Assembly: GCF_004210375.1 (NCBI RefSeq)
Contig: NC_134834.1
Coordinates: 97,220,170-97,284,169 of the forward strand
Length of the DNA stretch: 64,000 nucleotides
Direction of reading: 5' to 3'
Origin: Tachypleus tridentatus
Lineage: Eukaryota; Arthropoda; Merostomata; Xiphosura; Limulidae
The number at the start of each line of letters is the position of its first letter. Position 1 is the stretch's first letter. A program made the translations under genes and the position numbers. The notes below the pieces were generated by a model. The model was not told where the DNA came from. It searched no databases and saw only the letters and a program-made list of their open reading frames with translations. Of the stretch, positions 12,980 through 24,776 are shown piece by piece.

Positions 12980-15830
12980 ACTTTTTTCATTGTGACAGAT
13001 GTTTCCAGTCTGTCATGATCAGAATGATGTGCATGAGAACTTGTACAGATGTTTTTTATGTGCAGTTTGGCATGAACAATGAATGAGCTTCAGAAGTTCT
13101 AGTGGAATGAGTGGAGTATCATCTTGTATGGAATTGTATTCAGTGCATTGGATCAAGAGGTTCTGGACCATCCAAAATCTGTAGGATCTAAGGTACGTAA
13201 AAGTTTGTCCAGAGCATAGAACCAAAGAGCTACTTGAAGATGAGCTCTGTTTACATTATTTCGGAATGTCTCACGAGTAAGAGGCAAGGAACAGAGCTTT
13301 GGAGCACAGGCTTTAATCCTTCTGACTTTTGACAGCCACATCCTTTTTTTTCCTTTTTTTTTTTTGTGAGCCTCAGACATAGACTGACACTGAGAATGAC
13401 TGTAACATGACAAAGTGAAACAAATAATTTGCTTTTAAACATCAGAGAAGTTTGCATTAGTGCCCAGAAGGTCAAGTGAACAATTATAAGATTTTAGAAT
13501 TCTTACAACCATCAACTTGCCAACTCTAAAGTATGATGCCAAAAGTATTACAGTCTATTAAGCTTTGTGCAGCCAACAAATCTGGGATAACATTGCTGTG
13601 CTTCGATAGAGTTACATTCACATCAAGAACACCTCATCCTTGGATTGGAGAAACCATCAATACCTCACATGATATATTTTTCTGATAATGGAAGTGCAGC
13701 AAAAGTATTTATATGTCAGTGTCATTAACAATTACAAGAACAATGCCAGTCTCCACTCGTATCACATGCTGAATGTTAATGGTACCAGTCTCCTCCTGAG
13801 TTGTTGTCGTAGCTTTCAATTAATCTCAAGTAATACAAGACATATCATGCATATTATACATGCTGTGCTGCAAATAGAATTGGAATCATATCTTTTTCAG
13901 TTGCCAAATGCAATGGCCAAATCACTTTCTTGTACTCTAAGGGTGTACTTGGGTATTATAAAGACTGGTTTGATGAGACAATCTATCCAGTGCTTTGCTG
14001 TTTTACTTTGAAAAGCAATATCTTTTAATGCTTTCAGGAGATTAGCAATGCTTTCCAGATGTATTCCAAACAAGGGCAAAAAAAACAACAACAAACAACT
14101 CTTCTACCAGTATCATTAGTGCTCTGACATTACTATGGATATCTCTTGTGATTCAACGTTTTGGCCACACCACTAAATACTGAATTCAGTATTTCTTTAA
14201 TTTCGAACTCATCCATAAAGGCTCCAATAGAATTACAGTAACTCGTTAACAAGTGCATTCTATCTAGTCTTTTTTTGGTAAATTTTCCTAAATTTAGTCT
14301 GGTTTTCCCACTGGACATACAGAGCTAATTGTTATAACTGCTATTCAGCTATGATTACAATGTAATCCTGCTCTGCTTCTGTTGATAGTTGTTGCACTTT
14401 CATCATGTTTAACAGCATTGTGAAAGGGTCTGCCGGTGTCGTATCTATCAATAGGAGGAGTACAGTTTTGGTCTTGGGTCTTAATATGTCCTTCATATTG
14501 TAACCATTTTTGCAGTATGAAGTTACAACATAGTCAGCTTTTGTTGATGAGCATATCATGGAAAAAAAATCAAAAGTCAGTGTCTTCAGCTTATTTGCAT
14601 GACACTGCTTGGTGGATTTCTACCTCTGATATGACTGTTGGACTAGCTATTCTTGGCATTCTTGGATTATTTGGGCCATATCAGTTTTGAGTTGGGCATT
14701 TTCTTATTTCTTTAGTCTCTTAATAGTCTTTTGTGCTTTAGACTCATCAGTATCTGATGGGCATATGATAATCATTGCCAGAGAATGTGTTAACTTCTTG
14801 CCATTCATGAACAATATGTCACTATCAAAATTATCAGAAATGATTTGAACTAGACCATGCTTTTCATCTGATGTACCTTACTGAGAGAGATCACTTGACA
14901 CTGCTACATCAGTGTCTTCTTGAATCAAAGCACTTCATTATTGTCTTGTGTAACATTGTAATCAAACAGATGATTCAGCAATTCCTTTGAATCTTCCATT
15001 AACACTAATTCCAATCTGCAGATTTGTTTCTTCTCTTTGGCAACACTCATTACAATATTTCCAATAAACAATGCTGGCAAAGAGTTGAAGAATTTTGAGA
15101 TATTTTAGACAACAATTTCTGTAATATTGTTGAAACAGATTCAGTATTCATATTCAGTTCTGTGTAGGTGTTGTAGCAAGATCTGTCAAAGGGATTACTT
15201 TACACTTAAATGCCACATGCTTGGATACTTTTCTAATGCTAAAAGAGAGGTTATCTAGATCATCATCTTTGAAAGTTTGGAGCATCTTTGCAGTGTTTGT
15301 TTAGAAGGTGAATACATTTACAAGACTTGCAAATGATAACACAAGAAATTATCCCCTGAATTGTCTCCTTAGTTTGCCAGATAGATGAATCCTTTCAAGT
15401 TTGGCACCTTAATGTACTCTTCAAAAACATGCCAAGTTTCACACATGATTTTAAGTTTTACACATTGCTTTAATGGCATTTTCTAGTGCTGAATGATTGT
15501 CTTCATAAGATGAGGTTTCTATTTCTTGAGGCAATAAACAGCTGTTGAGAAGAACTGGTTCATGCAGCCTTTGTGATACTGGGCTTCCAAGGCATAAAGA
15601 TCACTCAGAGTGCCTTGTACTCACTTTCACTTCATCTGTCCAGTTTTCAGCTCCTTCATCACATTTCTCAAACAGATGAATCTTGCTCTGAAACAACTGA
15701 GTGGCTTAAATAGGCAGATTTTCATCTTTCTGAGTGTTCCCTTTCTCTCTACAGCCTGCATAGCTCTCCATAACAGAGGCACTGTTGCAAGAAATCAAAT
15801 GTTTTAGTTGAACACCATACCTGTTTGGTA
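12980..15830 (-). pseudogene. Decayed minus-strand coding element, probably mobile
   Basis: Broken minus-strand frames succeed each other in the same direction (14341-14559, 14133-14318, 13897-14094, 13153-13475 and 13019-13225), as expected of one old protein gene with many frameshifts. The downstream part contains phrases such as KHWIDCLIKPVFI, then DPTDFGWSRTS, then a cysteine-bearing end, LLKLIHCSCQTA. That order reminds me of a repetitive arthropod ORF family ending in a Cys-rich segment, but I cannot name it with certainty. It lies in an intron, antisense to the coactivator. No terminal repeats were found. Confidence 0.4.
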
Positions 15831-18296
15831 GAAGACCCCCACTTCCTTATCAGGTGTACCTGATAAATTAGTATTTGATGTATATTTACATACATAGTTC
15901 TTGTGATAATGAGTTTTCAAATTTAGATTTTGTAAAAATGTATTCTGAAGCCCTGACCATAGAGCAACACCATATGCTTTACTTGATTAACTGATGTCTG
16001 TTACTGTGCTTAGTTTGTTATTAATAGAGCATAGAAGTTTGTCACCACATTCACCCTCATATCTTTATTTAAACATACATGGTTTGTCCATTTTCATCAG
16101 TAATCAGAACAGACTAGTTAGTTTTCATGCATTGTAGTTCAATTTATCACTTAATTGAGTCTACAATATATTTAATATAATGCTGTAGCCATCAACTTTA
16201 GTGTGATAATTTCTCTGAAATAAATACAGTTTGAATTTAGATTAAATCTTGTCTAACTGTGAAGACAATTGCAGTCATTTTGTTGACCATTGGAAGTCTG
16301 TGCTCCTTAAAGAATCATAATTTGCAAACTGTTTACTAGATTTGATACAAAACAAATCTGAAATACCAGTATTTGAATATACATGTATGCAACCATGAAA
16401 AGTGACTTTTGAAAGAATTTTTGGATCTCTGCTTAATTTAGCATATTTTCACCCATAGTATCACAACAGTAAGATCAGAAATGGCTTCCTTATACCTGTA
16501 AACATAAAAAGCAATTATTTAATCATAACTTATCTAGTTTCTAAAACATGGACATCCATGATTTTTTTTTTATTTGGTAGTGGTTATCTCACAGTTTTTC
16601 ATTTTTCTTAGGTTGTCCAAGGTTGAGAAGTCCATATGAACCTCAATATCTTCACACACATAGCCATGTCCTGATGAACAATAATTAGCATTAAAGAACT
16701 ACATCACAGAAAATGGGTTACTATTCATGGCTGCCAACCTACTAAAAATACCTGAAATTTTGTCAGAGAAAAGTTTTTAAGCTATCAAATGAATATAATT
16801 TATAGCAAAAATATTTTCAGGAATAAAAAGAATATATAAAGAAACTTAGAAAATTATGAGATCTATGTTTTCTTTTCTAAGTATTTGTAGCTTCCCATTA
16901 GATTCCACTGCTCATCTCTGCAAGAGCTGTTTGTGGTCACTTTCTTGTGAAACTCAAAATAGCTGACACTACTTTATACTCTGTTCTATCTACTTGTACT
17001 TGAAAGTTGTATATGTATATACAGGCATTTTAACCATTATGGTGCATTACTAATTAATTCAGATTACATAATGCAACATCATAAAAACATGCAAAGAAAG
17101 CCAGTGGTAATAATGTCTCGTGATATTTAACACATTTTTCAGAATGTTATGCATTTGCAATATATGGTTTTTAAAACTTAAGTGTTATAGGCTTACAGGT
17201 TATAGGTTATAAGTAGGTAATCCAATAAGCAATGTTTCTTAGTTACTGATTCAAGGTCAAAGCAACAAAGTTTAATGTCTGTATATGTATTTCTTAAATG
17301 TTTATTAACTTGAGATTAGTAGTACAAAACATCTATCTTAAAATAATTTGTGAATAAGATTACATTTTATGTAACTAATTTATTTTCAAATATTGATAAG
17401 AATTGAAATAAGCATTTATTTAACATATCATTTATTTTTTGAAATAAAAGTTGGACCTTTTATTTTGGTGTCAAACAGTTGTAACAGTTAAAGCTCTGGT
17501 GTTAAGATTTGTAAAATAATGCATTGTTATGAAACAAAACAACTGTGGGAACAGTGGTATAGATGTCACAGCATGTTTTTATGAATGTAATAGCCACATG
17601 TAAGTTGGTGTTTTATACAACAAGATACGAATGAGTACAGTGGCATAAATTTTATTTTTATTTGTATATATAATTATAATCAATCATATATTAATTAATT
17701 TTGTTTATTCATGATTTATAGTTTATTTATAATATCAATTTCATTTTATGAGAATTTACATTAACTGTTTTTAGTGATACTGGTACACCAGCCAAATATA
17801 ATTTGTAAAAGGCTTCCTTAAAACTGGATGATGTCCTACAGAAGTTAGTGTATAGTAATAGAGAAAAAGTTAATTTTGATATTCAACCCTCGAGTGACTG
17901 ATTCAGACCATGAGCCCACATGGATCCGATTGTTTTTTTTAATCACAATTTCAAAATTATGTTTGCAACAGATTTCTTATGAGTCCTTGAATTTGTTCAT
18001 TTCAAATAACACAAAAAACTCATAAAATATTCACCTAGTTTTTAAGTCAGTTTTTCTATAGGCAAAAATATTGATTATTCCCTGAGATAATTTTGTGGAA
18101 TCCACTGGTAATGAATAAACTATGTGAAGACCAGTGTCACAAAAATGTGGGCTTTTTCTTCTACACTGATAATTTAAGAGATTTTTTTGAAAATCAAATG
18201 TGTATTTAAAAAAAAAATTGGGGATGGTTTTTACATCCCCTTCTCTCATGACTTCTGGAATATACTGGTAGTCAATCAATACAGTATGTTGTATAT

Positions 18297-18412
18297 GCTA
18301 GTTGTGAATACAGTATGTGAAGTCCACTGGTAATGAATACAGTATGTTGTGTATGCTAGTTGTGAATATAGTATGTGAAGTCCACTGGTAGTGAATACAG
18401 TATGTGGAGTCC
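18297..18412. repeat. 58-bp imperfect direct duplication
   Basis: Two adjacent units start at 18297 and 18355 (GCTAGTTGTGAATA-CAGTATGTGAAG...), followed by decayed fragments of the same phrases to about 18475. They are mirrored at about 62030-62150. This is an intronic minisatellite seed with no coding role. Confidence 0.7.
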
Positions 18413-18857
18413 AGTAATAGTAAGTTCACGTTATGGAGGGCATTGATAGAGTGAATGCTGTATGTGAAGTGCATATAAGAAGAAGGTAGCAATTTAAGGG
18501 TTAAGCTAGTTTTATAGTAGTTAATGTAAAAATTAGATTTAAGGAGGATAAGTCACTTGCTTAATATAGTTATACATGAATATTATATCAAGTAGTGTGT
18601 TGAACTGTGAGCAACAGTTTATATGATTTTTATTTTGGAGAATATTTTACACACTTGTAAAGGCTATTGTAAAATTACCCTGACATTGAATATTAATTCT
18701 AGCATGAGTTACTAATAAGCACTTTAACTGTTTGTTGTTATGAAAGTATTTCAGAAGTCTACATTAGTTTTTATCTTTAATAATCTTGAAACATTACTGT
18801 AAAATCATAAAGGAATTGTGTTTTGTTCAAACCTGGTTATGTTTTTTCTGTTTTTAG

Positions 18858-18950
18858 CTTTTAAACAGTGAGGTGGAAAGTGACAGAAGTAGTCGAAAGT
18901 CTCAAGATATGTTAATTCAACAGCTGCTTAAAGCAGAATCTCCTGATAAG
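18858..18950 (+). CDS. p160 coactivator exon: completes LRKLL box
   Basis: This phase 0/0 exon of 31 codons runs from TTTTTAG| to GATAAG|GTAGTT. It opens with Leu-Leu, which completes LRKLL with the preceding exon, and continues with LLNSEVESDRSSRKSQ. A second hydrophobic cluster, MLIQQLLKAESP, resembles an NR box but has Ile in the first position of IQQLL. It forms part of the receptor-interaction domain. The copy in the right arm (61478-61570) has the same length. Confidence 0.85.
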
Positions 18951-19479
18951 GTAGTTGTTTAAAAAATAATGAACTTTTGTATTCTTTACTGTATATATTA
19001 AAATACTGTTTCCTTGAAAATTTTCTTCTTAGGAAGTATTGTGCAAATAAGAATATATGTACCTGTGTTTCTCATATGCATTAAGAAATTCATGATTGTC
19101 CAAATGAAATTTGATTTGGTTCTAAAGTGTTATACTATTTTAAATATTAAAATCTGGGATAGGCACCTTAGAACTATTATGTTTAGCAAGAGATTATATT
19201 AGTCATAAAAAGAAAGTAGTTACTTGATGTCACAGTTAAGTGGAATATGTTTGTTTGTTTCCTATTTTATTAGACAGATATTTCCACTGTAAGTTGTACC
19301 CGTTCACATATGCACTTTATAACTTTTGCATGAACTAGTATTCAGATGTGAAGTTGTATATTAGAGCTAATAAGAAATACATAATGTTGAATAACTAAAT
19401 TAGTGTTTTAAATTAGCAAACTATTTGCTGTGTTCATAATGTTAAGTTTTGTGGAAAGAAGATTATTTGTTTCTTTTAG
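18951..19479 (+). other. Intron, 529 bp
   Basis: The intron is AT-rich with a T-rich acceptor tract (TTTCTTTTAG). I see no gene or repeat in it. Confidence 0.8.
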
Positions 19480-19692
19480 AATGAGAACTCTGTGGCTGGA
19501 GATGCAAACTCTCAGTCAAATTCTTCTGACCAGATTTTTAAGGATTTTGGCCTTGGTTCTGGTCACTCTTCGAACTCCCCATCCCTTCCATCCTCACTTA
19601 GTGAAGCCTTAAGCACACTTTCCAAAAGAAAATCTGACGATAACACAGATTCTGGCCTCAAACCACCATCAAAACGGCCAGCTATCCAACAT
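19480..19692 (+). CDS. p160 coactivator exon, Ser-rich with KRPAIQ basic end
   Basis: This phase 0/0 exon has 71 codons, from NENSVAGDANSQ to SKRPAIQH, and a consensus donor CAT|GTAAGT. It is Ser-rich with Lys/Arg clusters (LSKRKSDD and KPPSKRP) that could act in nuclear localisation, which is an inference. A decayed copy of its last 77 bp plus the following intron lies at 23437-23624. In the right arm this exon lacks two codons (Leu-Gly after DFG) and one T of a T5 run. Confidence 0.85.
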
Positions 19693-21206
19693 GTAAGTTA
19701 TGATAAAATTAGTAACAGCTCTTTTCATCTAATTGGTGCTTTCATTTTTATTATTGTGATGAAATCTTTAATTGCTAGAAATTTATTGAATGTCATTTCC
19801 AGAAGTATGTCAAGATGGAGTGCACATTTAATATTTTTGCTTTCTGGATATAAAAACATGCCTAACAATCCCAAATTTTGCTCACACCATCTGTTTCTTT
19901 AATGAGAAATGTAAAATAAAATGGCTGAGAAAGTTTTTGAATGTTAAATGAATACAAAAATGTATGTATGCATGTATCTTTCATAAGTTTATGTTCTTTG
20001 TGTGGCAGTAAATCTGTGGATTTACAATGCTAAAATCAGGGGTTCAATTCCCCTCAGTGGGCTCAGCAGACAGCTCGATGTGGCTTTGCTATAAGAAAAC
20101 ACACACACACGCATAAGTTTATTTTAATTTACTTTTCTCATGTGTATATTCTCTAACAATTACTGTGGCTTGTTACCATTTAACTTATGTTTCAAATTAT
20201 TATTACAATAATTAGTAAAAGTACATTAAAGTCATAACCTAAACAAGCTTCACTAAACTGTGTGTTTGTAATGTAAAACTGGTGTTTTCCATACAACTGT
20301 ATCTTCTGCAATATCTTTGTAAGTAATGGCAGGGAATTTTGTCATATTTAAAGGTCTATAGTATCTAATATAACATAATTTAGAAGTGTTGATACAAATG
20401 AATAAATATAACTTTACTTACAAGTTATAGGAATTGTTATAAATACACTTAAAAGAAAAAGAAGGTAATAGATTCGTGTATCTTTGAGATTTTATGGTAA
20501 AAAAAATAAAGTTTGTGTGTTGGTCAAGAATCAGAAGTAATATTATATCACTGAAAGGGCTGAAGTCCACCTGGAGGGGTCACCTGTTTTAATCACTTGC
20601 ACCACAATAGAGTGGTGTGTTATCTGTCAGTCAGTCAGTCAGTGGATATTAAAATGATGTGGCATAAGAGATGTTTAACATTGCAACTTGTGCTGTTGTG
20701 ATATAAGTAAAATGTGAGAACACCATGAATTACAAGAAGAATTATGCACTCTGTAGGCTAAAACACAGCATTACATATAAACATATATTGAGAAATAAAA
20801 ATGATACTCATAATTTTGGTTTTATCTACTCTTGAAACAGAAACCTGCACAAAGTACATCTAGTTTAGCTTTATTTTACAAATATTTTTTGAAGTGCTAG
20901 GTTCACATATTAAATAACATTGTGGTCATGAACAGGAACTTCTAACACAACAAGGCATTCATTCTTGTTTTAATTAAGGAGAGCTGTAGACATGGTAGAT
21001 GCTGCTGTTTCCAGTGAGTACCTTATGATACTTTTGTTCAAGAAATATAAATATTCTTCAGTGCTGAACCTTACATAAATCATTGGAAAACGTTTTGAAA
21101 TGTATTTAAGGAAAGTTTGTAATTATGACTAAAAATGAATTATTTCTTAAATGTTACATCTAATGTACTTATAATAATCAATGTACTATATTTTCTTTCT
21201 TTATAG
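19693..21206 (+). other. Intron with SINE fragment
   Basis: The first 165 bp (to about 19856) are the source of the duplicated segment at 23437-23624. A SINE lies at 19998-20113, and a short (TCAG)n run lies near 20628-20642. The rest is featureless AT-rich DNA, ending in the polypyrimidine tract TTTTCTTTCTTTATAG. Confidence 0.75.
19998..20113 (+). mobile_element. SINE 3' part with B-box-like core and CA-repeat tail
   Basis: It contains GGGGTTCAATTCCCCTCAG (a tRNA T-arm/B-box-like core at about 20038-20056), then TGTGGCTTTGCTATAAG, and ends in an ACACAC run. From memory this is a very common horseshoe crab repeat ending. It is in the same orientation as the gene and is mirrored at 60325-60438. 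Confidence 0.75.
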
Positions 21207-21848
21207 CCACACTTGGCTGGCCAGAATCCTATGTTGGCTTCCATGCTGGCTCAGACGCCTAAGACAGAGCCTTCTGTCCCCACTACTATTGCAAATTCAA
21301 TCATGTCTCAGCTACCCCAAGATCGATTACCTAAAAATCTGGAGAAGAAGCTGATTCAGACACCCTGTGTGGCCATTACATCTGGTTCTTCTAGCATTTC
21401 AACACAGCATGGAACTGGCCATACCATGTCTACAAACCAATCCCTGCTTCATCAGGATGTAGTTACTACAGACTCTAGAGGGCATGTTACTCTTAGCCAC
21501 CATTCAGTAACCACTGTAAATCCTTCCTCAGGACAGTTACCCCAACTTGGATCCTCAACTCAACACCGGCAGTATCAAGGATTTCTTAGTCGTATATTGA
21601 ACAATTCTGATGGCTCTCAGCTGACACGAGCGTTGGCAACTGCTTCAACAAATGCTACCATTTCAAACCAATCAGGACAGAGCATTTACAACAACAATTT
21701 TCAGCCATCCAATGAGGTGTTTCAACAATCTGCTAGGAGTTTAACACTTTCAGATTTGCTTGGAGATGTCAGTTCATTTGATTCTGTGGTTGGGCTGACA
21801 GCACAAAGCCAGACATCAGATCCTATGTTGTCACAGATACTGGATGAG
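21207..21848 (+). CDS. p160 coactivator exon: LSDLL motif and AD1-like helices
   Basis: This phase 0/0 exon of 214 codons is intact in this arm. It starts PHLAGQNPMLASMLAQTPKT and ends DPMLSQILDE before |GTGTGT. It carries ILNNSDGSQL and then a fourth LxxLL, LSDLL (21747-21761), in an acidic context. In p160 proteins the region after the NR boxes contains AD1, the leucine-rich helices that bind the CBP/p300 NCBD. LSDLLGDVSSFD and SQILDEVW fit that role by position and composition. The right-arm copy (58597-59232) has three single-base deletions and one lost Lys codon. Confidence 0.88.
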
Positions 21849-22380
21849 GTGTGTGTCTATCCTCGGGTAATGTGTGCCACTAGCTATCCTATTGTAATGT
21901 GGTTTTACGTAATGTATATAAAATAGTAGATCTGTTTTATGTATATATATCTTATCGACAGTTCCAGTGCAGTAAAAAAAGGCACCCTAAGTAATTTCAA
22001 ATTACTTTGTTTTTAGTAAGAAATTTTATTGCAAGATAGTCTCAAGATATTTTGCATTAATGATTGTAGAAAAAGGTAATTCAATTTTGTTGCTAAAAAC
22101 TAGCAAACCTGTGGGCCCCGTGGGTCACATTTAATGCTTGAACTGCAGTTTTGCACTTTTTCAGTTTAATGATCATTAAGCTTGTATTATAATAGGAATT
22201 TCTTTAACTAAGTTATAAACAGTAATTATAAGGCTTACTTATTTTTTCATGCTCTAATGTAAATCAATGTCACATGTGGACCCTACTTTCAGGGGATCCC
22301 CATAAAAGTGTTTTTTGCGAAATACCTGGGTTTCCTAAAGGGTTCAGTAAAAAGATTTACATTTGTGCATGTATCAGAAC

Positions 22381-22438
22381 TGAGATGATTCATTTGGCAC
22401 CATTTACAATGAGATGATTCATTTGGCACCATTTACAA
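22381..22438. repeat. 29-bp perfect tandem duplication
   Basis: Two copies of TGAGATGATTCATTTGG... begin at 22381 and 22410. Both copies are present in the right arm at about 58011-58068, so the duplication predates the separation of the two arms. Confidence 0.9.
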
Positions 22439-23380
22439 GTTGATGACTCCAGCAGTATATGAGAATGTGTTTTGTTTTTTTTGGGAAATCCTTAGGTTCT
22501 CAAAAGGGTGATGTGAAAAAAAATTATCTTTATTAAAATCTCAGGACAAATACAGTTTGTTTGGTATCACTTAGAAGTCAGTGTGAACAGCACTTTATGA
22601 GGAGTTAGATGACACACAAACACCAGATCTTATTATATTATAATATTTAACCCTTTTGGTTCCTTTGGTAAGATATCCTGGTTTTAAATACACCTATGAA
22701 CAGACATATGGTTGCAGACCTAATGATGTGATGTACTTACCCACTTTGTTAAAAGAGAGTTTACAATAAAATATCTTGTATATCACTTAAAACAGATTTA
22801 TATAGATACCTTTTTTTTAATGAATAGATCTTATTCATAAAAGTTATTTCTTTACTTTTTATAGAAATTATGAACAGGTAATTCTAAAAGTCCCCCTCTA
22901 TTAATCTTTACGTTCATATAATGATGAATGAGTCTTCTAAAGGAAAAGCAACTGCCAAAGTAATGACTTCAAAAAACAGTCAAACAAGTACTGGAATCAA
23001 TAAAATTGATATACTATCTTTATATGCCTTTTAAAAAATCATGATATAGTTAGTTTATTTGAAGGCATTTTGTCAGGAAGGACTTCTGATGTATTAAGTA
23101 AAAGGGAGCTTTATGAGAAACAGCGGTAAAAAAAATAATTCACCTTTCATATGTTTTAATTTTTCAGCTTTAGAAGCAAAACTGAAAGCAAGTTTAGTTG
23201 AATTTTACAGTTTTCAACAAGACAGAAATAAAAATATGATACTTTAGTTATATACTAAGTTTTATATCCAAAAGTAGGTGCTAGTCTTAATCCTAAACAA
23301 TTTCTTGTGGACACATTATATCAAAAGAGGTGCTGATGGTTTTTGTATATGAGTGTTTGCATATATGTATTTGCATACTA

Positions 23381-23830
23381 GGCCTGGCATGGCTTGATGG
23401 TTAGAGTGGTTAATTGTGGGTTGGCTGGTTTGAGTGCACTCTCCAAGAGAAAATCATATGATGAAACAGATTCTGGCTTCAAACCACCATCAAAGTGACT
23501 AGCTATCTGATGTGTACGTTATGGTAGGATTAGTAACAATCAATCAGTAATTGATACTTTCATTTTTATTATTGCTTTGAAATCTTTAATTGCACTTTTA
23601 ATATCTTTGCTTTCTGGATATAAAGAAAGCAGTTAACTTGCTATTTATGGGTTGCAGAAATAAATTCAGTTACAGGACATGCTTGTCCTCTCAGTTGTGA
23701 TAGCATTATAATGTGATAGTTAATCCTACTATTCATTGGTAGAGAGTAATTTCAGAGGTGAATGGTACTGACTAGCTGCTTTCCTTCTGTTGCTTAGCAG
23801 GTACAGTTGGCACAAATAGCCTTTGAACAG
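23381..23830 (+). mobile_element. SINE split by captured exon/intron segment
   Basis: The head at 23381-23436 (GGCCTGGCATGGC..., up to a B-box-like GGTTTGAG) and the tail at about 23671-23830 (ACATGCTTGTCC-TCTCAGTTG ... ATAGCCTTTGAA) align with the head and tail of the complete SINE at 4871-5146. Between them sits a 188-bp decayed copy of coactivator exon plus intron. It is mirrored at about 56625-57067. Confidence 0.65.
23437..23624 (+). pseudogene. Decayed duplicate of coactivator exon end and intron start
   Basis: The segment matches 19616-19856: the exon 3' end (CACTCTCCAAGAGAAAATC versus CACTTTCCAAAAGAAAATC; shared run ACAGATTCTGGC), the donor site, and then intron sequence down to GCTTTCTGGATATAAA. 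The copy has stop codons where the parent reads KRPAIQH, and its donor is TGTACGTTAT instead of CATGTAAGTTAT. It also lacks about 45 bp of the parental intron. It is in sense orientation but cannot serve as a coding exon. Confidence 0.85.
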
Positions 23831-23933
23831 TTTTATTTTTTTAATTTTGTAATAATTTGTTTCCGTGTTGTTCAATCTGAACAATTAAACTATTATTTAT
23901 TGGTGATGTTAAGATAAAGTTGCATTACGTTAG

Positions 23934-24440
23934 GTTTGGAGCATGCAACAGGAGATGGAGACAACACCAATAGATGATAACATGATACGTAAAATACTTG
24001 ATGAAGTGTTTGAGCAACCATCAGGATCTTCAGCCCCGGAAAGTGTGCCTTCCAACAACCAGCCTGACAACACTGTCCAGGACGTTCATGAAAAACTTGC
24101 TATTAATGCTATTCAACAACAGCTGATGAGCTATGAGACCGCAGCTAGAAGCAGTACAACTGCAGCTCATGCTGTTCCATCATCTGTGTACATTCAGTCT
24201 TCTGGTATGGGTTTAGGAACTGTGGTTCCTCCAAACACTGTTGTCAGTTTTTCATCTACAAACAACTACCTTTCTGTACCGTCTTTGCCTACCTATTCCA
24301 GTGGAAGTCAAGCTGGATACAAGTTAAAAGCTCAGAATCCTGGAGTTCTGACTGGTGTACAGCAAGGAGTGGCTGTAGGAAATTTTCAGCGACCTGGAGG
24401 TCTGCAACTTCTGAATTCTGGAGGAGGACTGACCCCTGAG
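23934..24440 (+). CDS. p160 coactivator exon: acidic helices, MIRKILDEVFEQP
   Basis: This phase 0/0 exon of 169 codons runs from VWSMQQEMETTPIDDNM to GGGLTPE. Joined to the previous exon it reads SQILDEVWSMQQEM and then MIRKILDEVFEQP, two similar amphipathic acidic helices that fit an AD1-type CBP/p300-binding region. The rest is Ser/Asn/Val-rich, low-complexity sequence ending in a Gly-rich stretch. The right-arm copy (56009-56515) is the same length with at least two amino acid changes (Arg to Ser in MIRKIL; Thr to Ser in SSTNN). Confidence 0.87.
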
Positions 24441-24776
24441 GTATGTAAAATTGAGCTTGACATGTAATTTATTAAGATATACTTAGATTATGATACTGTA
24501 CTGTCATTATTACATATTTGAGAAAAATAATTAATTTGATTTCTTTGGAATTTAATTGCATTTTGTGTGTTGTGAATTTGGAAATATCAACTTTTTGAAG
24601 AAAACAATACAGCATGAAGGGATTTTTTTTAATACAGAAAATATTGGCTATTGCTAGAAAATTCATAGTTTTTCACATACTGTGAAATTGAAATAAAAGA
24701 TTAGTTATGAGTTACTTGTCAAATGTATCTTGACGTGACAGGTTTTTATGGTGTTTATTTTATTGTGACAAATCAG
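24441..24776 (+). other. Intron, 336 bp
   Basis: This short AT-rich intron has donor GTATGT and acceptor AATCAG. Nothing else is seen. Confidence 0.8.

Larger units (their letters stand above)
9636..18857 (+). other. Large intron (9.2 kb) of the coactivator gene
   Basis: It is bounded by GTGAGC at 9636 and TTTTTAG at 18851-18857. Contents I can name are a possible TTAA-flanked element (9849-10836), a decayed minus-strand element (about 12980-15830) and a short 58-bp duplication (18297-18412). Between 10837 and 12980, and between 15830 and 18290, I see AT-rich DNA with no gene, RNA or clear repeat. From 16416 onward the intron is mirrored in the right arm. Confidence 0.75.
21849..23933 (+). 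other. Intron with 29-bp duplication and SINE/exon chimera
   Basis: It contains a perfect 29-bp tandem duplication (22381-22438) and, near its 3' end, a SINE interrupted by a decayed copy of an upstream exon (23381-23830). Phrases such as a GGGTTTCCTAAAGGGTTC-like block recur weakly at about 22330, 22490 and 22655, suggesting an old diverged repeat. Confidence 0.7.
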
